From Planctomycetota bacterium (lineage in GTDB: Bacteria; Planctomycetota; B15-G4; JADJEK01), in NCBI GenBank assembly GCA_016709145.1, contig JADJEK010000024.1, forward strand, positions 62,001 through 126,000: a stretch of 64,000 bases of DNA, given 5' to 3'. The notes beneath the pieces were generated by a model that saw nothing but the letters and a program-made list of their open reading frames with translations, was not told the origin of the DNA and ran no database searches. Made by a program: the position numbers and the translations under genes. Shown here piece by piece: positions 33,418 through 43,097 of the stretch (the stretch's first letter is position 1; every line of letters starts with the position of its first letter).

Positions 33418-35613
33418 ATGAAACCGGATCAGCCGTTCCTCGCGCAGAAACTCGAGAACAGTCGGCTGCTGCGCGAAGACATCGCACGCAAGGCGGTGAG
33501 GTTCCGCGCGCTCCCCGAAGTCGTCACGCTGAACCACAGCGACCTGTGCAACCTGCGCTGCGTGATGTGTCCGCGCAACTTGGCGCAGGGAGCGCATCGG
33601 TTGTCGCGCCGCGTCCTCAGCTACATCGCGGACGAGTTGTTCCCGACCGCGCGGAAGTTGGTCCTGACGACGTCGGGTGGCGATCCGCTCGCCGCGGACT
33701 ACGACTTCCTGCTCGATCGCGCGACGACGTACGGCGTGCAGATGGACGCCGTCACGAACGGAGTGTTGCTCACGCCCGAGGTCTATCGGCGGTCGCGCGT
33801 CGCGCTCGATCATCTGAACGTGTCGCTCGATTCGCACGTCCCGGAGGTCTACGAGCGCATCCGCCTCGGCGCGCGCTTCGAGCAAGTGCTCGGCAACCTG
33901 CGCGCGATCCAAGCCGAACGGGCGGCTCACGCCGACGACGTGCTGTATTCGACGTCGGCGGTCGTCATGCGCTCGAACCTGTCGCACCTCGCGGAGTTCG
34001 TGCGCTTCGCGGCGGACCTCGGGTTCGAGGCCGTCGTGTTCCAGCGCTTGCTGCACTCGGTGAAGCCGACGCCGGAAGAGGATCCCGAGACGCATTGCGG
34101 GGCGGACGCGATGCGCGAGTCGTTCACGCGCGCCGAGAACGCAGCGCGTGAAGTCGGCGTGAACCTCTACCTCACGGAGTTCGGCTTGCCCTCGGTGCTC
34201 GCGCGACCGCTGCGCTCGAAGCGTCCCGATCCGCTGCTCGGTCAACACCTGTGCTGGTTCATGGCGCAGAACTTCGGCGTCATGTACACGGGCGAGGTCT
34301 ACCCGTGCTGCGTGCCGACCGATCACTCGCTCGGCAACGTGCTCTACGACGATCCGGTGTCGATCTGGAACGGCCGCGCCGCGCAGGATCTGCGCGCGGC
34401 GCAAATGTCGGGTCGCGGCACGGTGTTCTGCTCGGGCTGTCTGCATGCGCCGCACCTTCCGGCGCGCGCGCTCGGTCCGGTCCAGGAGGCCGCGCGCGTC
34501 GTTCGACGTGCCTGGCACCACGGCGTCGGGACGCTGCAACGGCGCTGGCGCGAACGACGCTCGCCGACGCTGATCGATCCGCCGCGTCCACCGACCGTGA
34601 CCTGCGACGGTGGGTTCGCACGTCGACCCGCGGGGCTCGACACGATCACTCCGATTCCGCTGTTGCGCAACGACGTGGCCGCGGTCGCCGCGGATGGGTC
34701 CCTGCTGCTGATCCGCGGCGGGGAACTCCTGCACGCCCGAGGTCTCGACGATGCGCCCCGCGTGCTCGCGCGCCTGCATCCCGAGCCGGCGCCGCGCGCG
34801 ACCCTGCTCAAGTTCGTCGCGCCCGGCACGCTGATCGCCGCGTTCGCCGGTGCGGGACGCGTGTTGCGCATCCAGCTCGACAAGACCGAGCCGCGCGTCG
34901 ACGTGGCGCTCGAACTGTCCGATCCACGCGCGTTCGTTCGCCAGCCGGCAGCCGCGATCGCGTCGGACGGTTCGATCGTGATCGGTGAGTACGGAGTGCA
35001 TCCCGGCGCTCGCTGCGGGCGGATCTACCGCGCGAGGTCCGCGACCGCGGCGTTCACCGAGATCGCGTGGCTCGATTGGGCGCGACACATCCACGCCGTG
35101 CACGCGGCGACGGATGGCTCGATCCTGTTCACGACCGGTGATCTCGCCGAGCGTCGCCGGCTCTTGCACATCGCGCCGGGTTCGTCGCGACCGCGCACGA
35201 TCGAGGGAGCGTGGTCCGGGTTCACGTCGATCGCGGAGACCGCCGACGCGTTCCACTTCGGCACGGACCTGCGTTCGAGCAATGCGCTGTTGCGAAGGAG
35301 CCTGTCGTTGCGCGAGCCGGCGCAAGCCCGCGCGCTGCCGGACTCGATCGACCTGCAGGTGCGCGACATCGTCGCGGTCGGCGGGCGTCGACTCGTGGCT
35401 CTGCTCGGCATGGATGCCGATCTCGTCGATCGTCGCGAAGGGCGGCGCGCGTCGGTCCTCGTGTCCGACGACGCTGGCACGTCGTGGTCGATCGCGCACG
35501 AGTTCGCCGCCGATTGGGACGATGCGCCGGAGGCGCTGCTGGCGCTGCCGGGCTCGGCCGTGCGCGTGCTCACGCAATGCAGCGACGCGCCCGTGCTGAT
35601 CACGCTCGGGTGA
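33418..35613 (+). CDS. Radical SAM/SPASM protein fused to a C-terminal beta-propeller-like domain
   Basis: 731 residues from the ATG at 33418; a GTG at 33406 is possible. The radical SAM cluster motif is CNLRCVMC. Residues to about 350 form the SAM barrel with a SPASM-type Cys set (LCWF, VYPCC, FCSGCLHAPH) expected to bind auxiliary iron-sulfur clusters. From about residue 400 the protein changes to short beta repeats (VAAVAADGSLLLI, AAAIASDGSIVIGE, VHAATDGSILFT), resembling a propeller. SPASM enzymes modify peptides, proteins or carbohydrates. The homologue that converges on it at 35647 lacks the second part, so the fusion is recent or lineage-specific. Confidence 0.85.
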   Translation: MKPDQPFLAQKLENSRLLREDIARKAVRFRALPEVVTLNHSDLCNLRCVMCPRNLAQGAHRLSRRVLSYIADELFPTARKLVLTTSGGDPLAADYDFLLDRATTYGVQMDAVTNGVLLTPEVYRRSRVALDHLNVSLDSHVPEVYERIRLGARFEQVLGNLRAIQAERAAHADDVLYSTSAVVMRSNLSHLAEFVRFAADLGFEAVVFQRLLHSVKPTPEEDPETHCGADAMRESFTRAENAAREVGVNLYLTEFGLPSVLARPLRSKRPDPLLGQHLCWFMAQNFGVMYTGEVYPCCVPTDHSLGNVLYDDPVSIWNGRAAQDLRAAQMSGRGTVFCSGCLHAPHLPARALGPVQEAARVVRRAWHHGVGTLQRRWRERRSPTLIDPPRPPTVTCDGGFARRPAGLDTITPIPLLRNDVAAVAADGSLLLIRGGELLHARGLDDAPRVLARLHPEPAPRATLLKFVAPGTLIAAFAGAGRVLRIQLDKTEPRVDVALELSDPRAFVRQPAAAIASDGSIVIGEYGVHPGARCGRIYRARSATAAFTEIAWLDWARHIHAVHAATDGSILFTTGDLAERRRLLHIAPGSSRPRTIEGAWSGFTSIAETADAFHFGTDLRSSNALLRRSLSLREPAQARALPDSIDLQVRDIVAVGGRRLVALLGMDADLVDRREGRRASVLVSDDAGTSWSIAHEFAADWDDAPEALLALPGSAVRVLTQCSDAPVLITLG

Positions 35614-35646
35614 ACGAGGCGGGGTCGTGTTCCGTCGCGCGCTGCG

Positions 35647-36792
35647 TCAATGCCGCGCTTCGGAATGCTCCCGCTTCCAGCGATTGCGCACGTGCGAGAA
35701 CCGCATGCGTTGGCGCCGCAGCCACTCGACGAGCCACGCGGGCCGTCGTGCCGGTAGATGCGGCGCATGGATGCAGCCCGCGCAGAACAGCGTGCCCTTG
35801 CGGGCGTAGTGCGCCGCGCGCAAACGCTGTGCTTCCTCGCCGTTCCAGATCTCGCGCGGCGACTCGTCGTTCAGATTGCCCAAGCGGTGGTCGGTCGGAT
35901 AGCAGCACGGATAGACCTCGCCGGTCGGCTGCACGCCGAAGTGCTGGATCAAGTACCAGCACAGCGGCTTCTCGAGCAGCGGCGGCGGCACCTTGTCGCG
36001 CAACGGGCCGAGGATGAGGTTCGGTTGGCCGAAGTCGCTCACGAACAGGTTCAGGCCGACTTCCTGCGCGGCCGCCCGAGCGACCGCCAACGCTTCCTGG
36101 ACGCCGGCCTCGCCGACCGCGGCGTACGGATCCTCCGCCGGCGTCGACTTCGCGAACTGGCTCAAGCGCTGCAGGATCAATCCGTCGACACCGAGCGACT
36201 TCGCGTAGCGCACGAGTCCGTCGAAGTGCGGCATCGTCGAGCGCATCGCGACGGCGCTCACCGAGAACAACACGCCGTCGGGCGCGCGGGCGCGCTGCTC
36301 CGCGATGCCGCGCAGGTTCGCGTCGAGCTTCGCGAACCGACCGCCGACGCGCACGCGCTCGTAGACCTCGGGCACCTGGCAATCGACCGAGACGTTGACG
36401 TGATCGAACGCGGGCGCCGCCGCGCGGTAGAGCTCCGGCGTGAGCTCGGTGCCGTTCGTGACGACGTCGACGCGGACTCCATGCGCGAGCGCACGTTCCA
36501 GCACGAGGTCGAAGTCGGCGAGCAACGGTTCGCCCGCGGCGGCGGACAGCGCGACCTTCTTCGCGGTCGGGAACAACTCGTCGAGCACGGCGGCGAGGCG
36601 CGCGCGCGGCAGTTGCAACTTGCCCTGACCGAGCGAGCGCGGGCACATCGTGCACCGCAGGTTGCACTTCTCGGTGGTGTGCAAGGCGATGACTTCGGGC
36701 AAGCCGCGGAACACGGTCCGGCGCTCCGCGAGGTCTTCCCGCAGCAGGCGGCTGTTCTCGTCCTTTCGCGCCAGCGAGTCGACCGCGGACAT
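35647..36792 (-). CDS. Radical SAM/SPASM protein
   Basis: 381 residues from the ATG at 36792, which overlaps the preceding methyltransferase stop as ATGA. The SAM motif is CNLRCTMC. The SPASM Cys set (LCWY, VYPCC, FCAGCIHAPH) matches that of the gene at 33418, and the N-terminus (ENSRLLREDL) is also shared, so the two are paralogues. It ends in a short basic tail without the propeller. Co-translation with the methyltransferase suggests both act on one substrate. The substrate is unknown; related proteins occur in surface-glycan and peptide-modification loci. Confidence 0.88.
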   Translation of the reverse strand: MSAVDSLARKDENSRLLREDLAERRTVFRGLPEVIALHTTEKCNLRCTMCPRSLGQGKLQLPRARLAAVLDELFPTAKKVALSAAAGEPLLADFDLVLERALAHGVRVDVVTNGTELTPELYRAAAPAFDHVNVSVDCQVPEVYERVRVGGRFAKLDANLRGIAEQRARAPDGVLFSVSAVAMRSTMPHFDGLVRYAKSLGVDGLILQRLSQFAKSTPAEDPYAAVGEAGVQEALAVARAAAQEVGLNLFVSDFGQPNLILGPLRDKVPPPLLEKPLCWYLIQHFGVQPTGEVYPCCYPTDHRLGNLNDESPREIWNGEEAQRLRAAHYARKGTLFCAGCIHAPHLPARRPAWLVEWLRRQRMRFSHVRNRWKREHSEARH

Positions 36793-37583
36793 CACGCCAC
36801 CGGCCCGTCGGCGGTCAGCGGTGCGCGCGCGTGGATGACGCCCATGTGACCGACGCGGTCGGGGAAGCGCGTCGGCGTGAACGCGAACGACCGCTTCCAC
36901 TCGACGTGCTCGAAGCCGGCGAAGCGGCACATGCGCAGGATCGCTTCCTTGCTCATGACCCACCACATGATCCACTCGAGGTCGCCCTCGAAGATCGCGT
37001 AGCTGGCGTCCGAGCGCAGATCGCACGAGCACCCGAGCACGAGCGTCCCACCGGGCTTCAGCGCCGCGCGCATGTTCTCCAGCGCGTCGACCGGATCGCG
37101 CAGGTGATGCAGCACGTTGCTGCAGAACACGAGATCGAACGCGGCGGGCAGCTTCGCTTCGAGCTCGTAGACGTGGTGCCGCAGCATCTCGACGCGCGAG
37201 CCGTACGCTTCGTGCGCCAGCTCGAATCCGGCGTGCAACTGATCGTGATCGAGTTGCTTGACCCACTCGGCTCCGCGGCGCGCGAGCTCGCGGCGGTGGT
37301 ACCAGCGCGGGACGTCGTGATCGACGACCGACTTCAGTTCGATCGCGAACACGCGATCGGCGCCGAGGCGCTCGAGCTCGAACGAGAAGAACCCGTTCGA
37401 CGCGCCGAGATCGGCGACGCGCATTCCGCGCAGCGAAGCGGGCAACTCGTAGTCGGCCACGTACGGTCGCATGTCGAACTCACCGGGCGTCACCACGCCA
37501 GGCGCGAGCTCCATCGTGTGGTACCAGACCGGGATGGCCTTGATGCGGCGCTCGAGCTCGGCTCGATCCAACGCGTTGGGCAC
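36792..37583 (-). CDS. Class I SAM-dependent methyltransferase, CmoB-like
   Basis: 263 residues from a GTG at 37583, chosen because a gggaggaatctc ribosome site precedes it. The N-terminus VWYHTMELAPGVVTPG resembles CmoB-type enzymes. SAM-binding motif I is VADLGASNGFFSFELERLGA; an acidic strand end and VFCSNVLHHLRDPVDAL (motif IV) follow. True CmoB uses carboxy-SAM on tRNA U34. The companion radical SAM gene makes a small-molecule or glycan target equally possible. Translationally coupled to the radical SAM gene. Confidence 0.85.
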   Translation of the reverse strand: MPNALDRAELERRIKAIPVWYHTMELAPGVVTPGEFDMRPYVADYELPASLRGMRVADLGASNGFFSFELERLGADRVFAIELKSVVDHDVPRWYHRRELARRGAEWVKQLDHDQLHAGFELAHEAYGSRVEMLRHHVYELEAKLPAAFDLVFCSNVLHHLRDPVDALENMRAALKPGGTLVLGCSCDLRSDASYAIFEGDLEWIMWWVMSKEAILRMCRFAGFEHVEWKRSFAFTPTRFPDRVGHMGVIHARAPLTADGPVA

Positions 37584-37818
37584 GAGATTCCTCCCTTTCG
37601 TCGCGCGACGCGAACTCGCCGCCTCGTCGTCGGGCGATCGAGCGGACGTTCGCGACGGTCCGTGTTCGCCGGCACGCCTCGCAGGAGAGGCGGACGACAC
37701 GGGTGGGAGAGTAACCGCTGAACGGGGCGATTCGTGCCGAGCTGATGGAAGGAGCGGCGCGTGCGCCCCGGGAACCGCATCGGCGCCGCGTCGTCCGGCG
37801 GGCGCGGGGTCGTCGAGC

Positions 37819-38364
37819 TCAGGTCCGTCCCGAACGGGGATGGTCGGGTTCGTCGAGCAGGGTCGCGAGTCTGGCCAACGACCGGGACAACTGTGTCCAA
37901 ACGGTCGATACCGACCGCCCGGTCCGGCGCGCGATCTGTTCGGCCGACAGACCCTCGATCCGTGCGAGCACGATGACCTCCCGCTGCGCAGGGGCCATGG
38001 CAAGCAGGGCGCGCTCGAGGGACTCGAGTCCTTCACGCGCGACCGCGTGTCGGCTCGGGCTCGCGAGCGTGGTCAGGGACGCCGCGTCGACCAAGCTCTC
38101 GCGCTCCGGATCCCGGCGATCGCGGTGCAAGAACCGTGCGCGATCGAGCAACGTGTTGCGGGCGCAGCGGAACAACCGCCGGCGAAACGTCGCATCGTCG
38201 ACTTCCGCTTGGAGTCCGGCGTCGGTCAGCGCACTCAGGCAGACGCCATGCACGAAGTCCGTCAACGACTCGCGCGAACGCAGGAACGAGGACAGCCGCC
38301 GGCGCAGATACGCGCGCAACGGATCGAGATGATCTTCGAGGCGAGAGCGAGCGTCGGACGCCAT
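37819..38364 (-). CDS. ECF-type RNA polymerase sigma factor
   Basis: 181 residues. Region 2 spans about residues 10-80 and includes a FRRRLFRCARNTLLDRAR segment. Region 4 is near residues 110-165, with APAQREVIVLARIEGLSAEQIARRTG and a helix-turn-helix ending SVSTVWTQLSRSL. No anti-sigma gene is adjacent. Its start is only 44 bp from the start of a divergent Ser/Thr kinase gene, a pairing seen in planctomycetes where the kinase probably regulates the sigma factor. Confidence 0.88.
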   Translation of the reverse strand: MASDARSRLEDHLDPLRAYLRRRLSSFLRSRESLTDFVHGVCLSALTDAGLQAEVDDATFRRRLFRCARNTLLDRARFLHRDRRDPERESLVDAASLTTLASPSRHAVAREGLESLERALLAMAPAQREVIVLARIEGLSAEQIARRTGRSVSTVWTQLSRSLARLATLLDEPDHPRSGRT

Positions 38365-38408
38365 GAGCGCGACGGTACCCTCCGGTCCTCGGATCCAGGA
38401 GCCCTGCC

Positions 38409-40325
38409 GTGGACGAAGGGTCGCGACTCACCCCCGGTGCCGATGCGAACGACCCCGTCGAGCGACTGGTCGAGCGCTGTATCGAACAATTGCGCACGGG
38501 TGGCCTGGACGGCATCGAGACGCTGCTGCGTGCCGAGCCCGAGCTCGCGGCGGACGCGCGGCGGCGGCTCGACGCGCTGCATCGACTCGGCCTGTTGCCG
38601 AGTCCGGGCGGCGCGCCAGCGCGCTTCGGCCGATACGAAGTGCTGGAGACACTCGGCCGCGGCGGCATGGGTGTCGTCTATCGCGTCCGCGACGATCGAC
38701 TCGGCCGCGAGCTCGCGCTGAAGGCACTCGCGCCGCACGTGCTGCCCGACGCCCAGGCCCGCGAGCGATTCCGCGTGGAAGCTCGCGCGCTCGCACGCTT
38801 GCGTCACGAACACGTCGTTCGCGTGCACGATGCTGGCGAAGTCGACGGCGCGCCGTACTTCACGATGGAACGCGTGGACGGCGTCACGCTCGAGCAGATG
38901 CTCGCGGCATTGCGGACTTGTGGTCGTGGCCCGGCGGCGATCGGAGCGCGCGAATTGCGCGACGCCCTCGCGACCGACGGCGCGGTCGTGCGTGGCACCA
39001 CGCTCGTCGAGTTCGCGGTGCGCGTCGCGATCGACGTCGCTCGCGCCCTCGAGCACGCGCATCGCCACGGTGTGCTGCATCGTGACGTGAAGCCCGCGAA
39101 CGTGCTGATCGCGGCCACGGGGCGCGCGATGCTGTTCGACTTCGGCGTCGCGCAGTTGCGCGACGAACCGCGCGTGACGAAAGCCGGCGAACTGCTCGGC
39201 ACGCTCGACGTGATGGCGCCGGAGCTGTTGCACGGCTCCGCCGCGGCCGATGCGCGCGCGGACGTGTTCGGCCTCGGCGCGACGCTCTACGAGACGCTGA
39301 CGTTGGTCGCACCGTTCCGCGGCGCGAACGCCGCCGACACGTTGTCGCGTCTCGAGCGCGGCGAGGTCGATTCGATCCGCGAGCGCAACGCCAGCGTGTC
39401 CGCGGACCTCGAAGCGGCCTGTCGAGCGGCCTTGGCGCCGGATCCCGCGGATCGCTACGCGTCGGCCGCGGAGTTCGCCGCCGACCTGGAGCGGGCCCGT
39501 CGCGGCGAACCGGTCACGGTCCAGCGGCGCTCGTGGATCCAGCTCGTGCGCGCGAAGTGGCGGGACCGACGCATTCGGATCGCGGCGGTCGCAACGGCGA
39601 TCGCGCTGCTCGCCGGCGCGATCGGATTCGGCCTGGCGACGTACCGCCGCGGGACCGAGTCCGACCCGCTGCGCCGCATCGGCGCACGACTCGCGGAGTT
39701 CGAACGCATCGAGCGTGCGGCGGTCCAGTGTCGCCCGGAGCAAGCGCGGCGATTGGCGGACGACTTGGCGCGCCTCGGCGACGTCGCGCGAATCGTCAGT
39801 ACGGCGCGCGTGGCCGCGACGTCGGGACGAGCCCCGGACGCGGGCGAACTCGCGGAACTCGAGCGGCGCGCGCTGGAACTGGAACGACGCGGGCTCGACC
39901 TAGCGGCCCGACTGCGCGTCCGCGGCGCGGCGGATCCGCCGCCCGACGGCACGATCTCGGTGGCGTGGTCGCGCGCGCGGGCCGTGTTGCAGCGCAGTGA
40001 TCCCGAATTCGAACTCAGGCCGCAGACCGATCTGATCCCGCTCCCAGTCGCGGCGACCGGGCCATTGCGCTTCTGGCACGCGTTCAGCGGATCGGATCCG
40101 GAACTCGGCGCGGCCGATGCGGCGCTGGTGCTCCATCGCATCGATGGCCCGAGCGGAGCATCGCTCGTCGGCGATCTCACGCCGGCGTTGCGCGAGCGCT
40201 GCGGCGGCGGTGGTGCGGACGTGTTGCGCGTCCTCGATCTACGCGCGCCGACGCCCGCGGAACGGGCGGCGGCGCGCGCACTCGGGATCGACGAACAGCG
40301 CTGCGTCGCGCGCGATTGGCGTTGA
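38409..40325 (+). CDS. Membrane-anchored serine/threonine protein kinase (PknB type)
   Basis: 638 residues from a GTG at 38409. After about 70 N-terminal residues the kinase domain begins: glycine loop LGRGGMGVVYRV, Lys105 in ELALKAL, HRDVKPAN (Asp226), DFG (Asp244) and MAPE. The kinase ends near residue 360. A single membrane helix follows at about 390-415, and the remaining ~220 residues are a helical then mixed exterior domain that may sense a ligand. Divergence with the sigma gene (44-bp gap) means overlapping promoters and probable co-regulation. Confidence 0.92.
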   Translation: MDEGSRLTPGADANDPVERLVERCIEQLRTGGLDGIETLLRAEPELAADARRRLDALHRLGLLPSPGGAPARFGRYEVLETLGRGGMGVVYRVRDDRLGRELALKALAPHVLPDAQARERFRVEARALARLRHEHVVRVHDAGEVDGAPYFTMERVDGVTLEQMLAALRTCGRGPAAIGARELRDALATDGAVVRGTTLVEFAVRVAIDVARALEHAHRHGVLHRDVKPANVLIAATGRAMLFDFGVAQLRDEPRVTKAGELLGTLDVMAPELLHGSAAADARADVFGLGATLYETLTLVAPFRGANAADTLSRLERGEVDSIRERNASVSADLEAACRAALAPDPADRYASAAEFAADLERARRGEPVTVQRRSWIQLVRAKWRDRRIRIAAVATAIALLAGAIGFGLATYRRGTESDPLRRIGARLAEFERIERAAVQCRPEQARRLADDLARLGDVARIVSTARVAATSGRAPDAGELAELERRALELERRGLDLAARLRVRGAADPPPDGTISVAWSRARAVLQRSDPEFELRPQTDLIPLPVAATGPLRFWHAFSGSDPELGAADAALVLHRIDGPSGASLVGDLTPALRERCGGGGADVLRVLDLRAPTPAERAAARALGIDEQRCVARDWR

Positions 40326-40402
40326 CGGCGACGCCGATCGCGCCGAGTCCACGCTCGGATGGGCGACCGTTGCGGAGCCCGCTCACGCGGGTCGCGACGT
40401 CG

Positions 40403-41692
40403 TCACAGCGATGCCGACAGCAACAGCAGATGCGCGGGGCCGGTCAACCCGAAGCCGCCGGGTCCCGAGGTCACCGCCTGCAGATGGATGCCGACGCCGT
40501 CGACGCCCGCAGGCAGCGCGGGATTGCCGATCACGATCGATTGCGATCCGCCCGGCGGCATCACGCCGAGGTCGAGTGGCCCGATCAGCGAGCCGAGCGC
40601 GAATGGGACGAGTTGCGGGCCGGTCAGCAGGGGGCCGCCCTGCGTCGACAGGAACAAGAACACCGACTCGCCGCTGGGCCCGCCGAACTGGATCGTCGTA
40701 TTGGCGTCGTCCTTCGCGACCGCGGTGACCGCGAGCGCCCGGGTCGGATACGGCGCGACCTGCACCGTTCCGCCGCCGACGCTGATCGGCCCCTGCGCCC
40801 CGAATGCGCCTGCCGCACCGAAGATCGTGTGACCGCCGAGACCGCCGACCAGAGTGGTCCCGAGCACGTCCACGACTTGACCGGCGACGACGTGCACCGC
40901 GGCTCCGCCGTCGCCCGGGATCAATCCTTGGGGTCCGATGAAGTCGTCGGCATTGCCACCGGGTCCACCGGTCACGCTGCAACCGGACAGCAGCACATGG
41001 CCCGACACGTTGAGCACCGCAGCGCCGCCGTCGCCCGCGTAGAGGCAGACGTCGCCGCCCTTGCCGCCGACGAACGAGCACTCGTGCGCCACGATGGTGC
41101 TGCCGGAGAAGCGCAACGCTTGGCCGCCTGGAAAGCCGTCGATCGAGAAGTCGTCCGCGCAACTGACGCCGTAACCGCCGCCGCCGGTCGCGTTGACTCC
41201 GAGGAGTTCGACGTTCGGTGAGTCGATCACGAGGATGGCGGGGTAGCCGTTCACGTGGGTCGCGGTGCCCTTCGCGGCCAGGAGCGTCGCGGCCTGGACG
41301 CGCACCGCGCCCGCGCACTGATCGATGAACAGACCGGCACCGGCCTGATCGAACAACCCGTTCGGTTGCGTGTTGTTGACCTTCAGTTGGCTCAGCACGA
41401 CGGTCTTCTGAGCCGCCAGGTTCCGGACCGAGATCCGGCCGACGATGCCGTTCGACGACGAGGGAGGGCCTTCCATGGCGATCGTCAGCGCCTTGTCGTT
41501 GATCTCGCAGCCGACGTAGAAGCCCGGACGCACGAGGACCGTATCGCCGTCACTCGCGGCGTCGACGGCGCTTTGGAGCGTCGGGAAGGCTCCGGGAGCC
41601 GTGGCGCTGACGATCAGGACGGCGCCACTCGCCGCGGGCGAGAACGTCGCGGCGAGGACGAACGCGGACGCGAGGAACGGGACGATGCGCAT
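40403..41692 (-). CDS. Secreted right-handed beta-helix protein with planctomycete-type C-terminal domain
   Basis: 429 residues from the ATG at 41692, beginning with a signal peptide. Residues about 25-60 (FPTLQSAVDAASDGDTVLVR) match the start of pectate-lyase-like helices. Gly- and Asn-rich coils such as FVGGKGGDVCLYAGDGGAAV follow. The last ~110 residues (GGPSGESVFLFLST onward) resemble the shared C-terminal domain of the FG-GAP proteins at 9305-14723. No catalytic residues were identified, so a structural or sugar-binding surface role is as likely as an enzyme. Confidence 0.82.
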   Translation of the reverse strand: MRIVPFLASAFVLAATFSPAASGAVLIVSATAPGAFPTLQSAVDAASDGDTVLVRPGFYVGCEINDKALTIAMEGPPSSSNGIVGRISVRNLAAQKTVVLSQLKVNNTQPNGLFDQAGAGLFIDQCAGAVRVQAATLLAAKGTATHVNGYPAILVIDSPNVELLGVNATGGGGYGVSCADDFSIDGFPGGQALRFSGSTIVAHECSFVGGKGGDVCLYAGDGGAAVLNVSGHVLLSGCSVTGGPGGNADDFIGPQGLIPGDGGAAVHVVAGQVVDVLGTTLVGGLGGHTIFGAAGAFGAQGPISVGGGTVQVAPYPTRALAVTAVAKDDANTTIQFGGPSGESVFLFLSTQGGPLLTGPQLVPFALGSLIGPLDLGVMPPGGSQSIVIGNPALPAGVDGVGIHLQAVTSGPGGFGLTGPAHLLLLSASL

Positions 41693-41833
41693 GGAGAGTC
41701 TCCGACTCGGACGAGACCAGGGGACGTGCGCGAGAGGACGCGTCACCGGGTCGTCGACCTTGCAGACCAAATCGCGATGTTTGACGCGGCGCGGCGGTCC
41801 CTGCACAGTGGGCCGATCCCCGGAGGCTACGCG

Positions 41834-43090
41834 ATGAACGCGCTTTCCATTGTTTCGCTCGTATGCACCCTGGCGCTGTGCGGCCAAGCCGCGGCGGAGG
41901 ACTCGAGCCCCGACGTGACGCTGTCGATCGAGACGCTCGATGCGATCCACGCGCGCATCGTCCCGCAGGATCAGGACCAGGACTTCCTCGCCATTCCGTG
42001 GCGAGCCGCCCTCTGGCCGGCGCTCGAGGAAGCCCGCGGACTCGATCGTCCGGTCCTCCTCTGGGCCATGAACGGGCATCCGCTCGGCTGTACCTGAAAC
42101 AACGGAGTGATCGCCCGCCGGTCGGTCTGGGCCAACACCACCGTTCAAGAGCGCGTGAAGCGATTCCTGCCGGTCGCCGACGAAGTCGGTCGCCTGCAGC
42201 GCGGCAAGGACGCCGAGTGCCTGTTGTTCCAGGCGATGGCCGAACACGGTCACTACGCCGGTCGCACGACGCCGAGTGACACGCGCCAAGGCATCTACGC
42301 GCTGACGCCGTCCGGCGACTTCTTGGCCTCGTGCAACACACGGCGCGCCGACGACGTCGTCCGCATGCTCGATCTCGCCTGGGCCGCGTGGGAAGAACTC
42401 GAACCCGCGCACCGCACGCGCGACGTCGCGGGAGACGTGCGCCGCTTCGAGCGGCTCTATCCGATCGGTGGCCTCGCGCTGCGCGTGATCTCGCGTGACC
42501 TGGATGGCGCCACGTGCGCGGAGTCCTGGCACGAGACCGCGTGGAACCAGGACTTCGCGTGGTTCACCGCCGAAGAAGCCCGTTCGCTCGTGCCCGCGAC
42601 CGACGAGGTCGGTGCGTCGCTCGACTGGCCGCAAGCGCTCGTCGATCGCCTCGCGCGCTTGCACCTCGTCGACAACGTCCGCGGCCAAACCTCGCCGTTC
42701 GCGCGCGATGCGCTGAAGGACGGCAGGTTGATCTCGACGATCACCGCGGTCGACGGCGATCGCGTGGCCATGTCGTTCGAGGGCGCGCTGAGCATGAGCC
42801 AAGAGGGCACGTGGTCCATCGGCGGCTTCGCGGACGCCGACGCGGCCACGCGACGGAGTCGCTCGATGGACGCGACACTGCTCGGCCGTGCGACGTTCGA
42901 TCGTGCGCAAGAGCGGTTCGTCGAGTTCCAAGCGGTCGTCGTCGGCACGCGTACCGGCGGCACGCAGTTCAATCAACGCGCGCAGGACCTGGGTCCGTCG
43001 ACGATCGGCTTCGCCTTCGATGCCGTCCCCGACGAACCCCGGTTCCGCGTCGCGCCCGCGCACATCTGGGACTACGGCTGGCTGAAATGA
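41834..43090 (+). CDS. Candidate selenoprotein: exported thioredoxin-like protein with Cys86-Thr87-Sec88 (TGA at 42095)
   Basis: The ATG at 41834 opens a signal peptide followed by a thioredoxin-like N-terminus (DRPVLLWAMNGHPLGCT). An in-frame TGA at 42095-42097 comes next, and the same frame continues without interruption for 330 residues to a stop at 43088-43090. Reading TGA as selenocysteine gives 418 residues with a C-x-U motif exactly where thioredoxin_7-type proteins put their redox pair. A hairpin suited to a bacterial SECIS lies just downstream. The C-terminal ~240 residues hold no motif I recognise. Alternatives are a Cys codon misread as TGA, or two genes (a GTG exists at 42107, but the downstream part would lack a signal peptide and the fold's first strand). 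No selenocysteine machinery lies in the window. Confidence 0.72.
42113..42132 (+). promoter_or_regulatory. Putative bacterial SECIS hairpin following the TGA at 42095
   Basis: Fifteen nucleotides after the TGA, GCCC (42113-42116) can pair with GGGC (42129-42132). GCC (42117-42119) can pair with GGT (42124-42126), leaving a two-base bulge and an apical loop GGTC at 42120-42123. The loop starts 22 nt after the TGA and has G in its first two positions, as expected for elements bound by SelB. Folded by eye only. Confidence 0.5.
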
Positions 43091-43097
43091 TCCCGCG

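Noticed and set aside
41693..43063. N-terminal extension of the beta-helix gene (886-residue version)
   Set aside because: The extra part is antisense to the selenoprotein candidate and has no fold signs; a signal peptide starts at 41692.
42107..43090. A separate gene starting at GTG 42107
   Set aside because: It would begin inside the thioredoxin-like fold, without a signal peptide or ribosome site, while the upstream frame joins it exactly across a TGA at the redox position. Kept only as an alternative.
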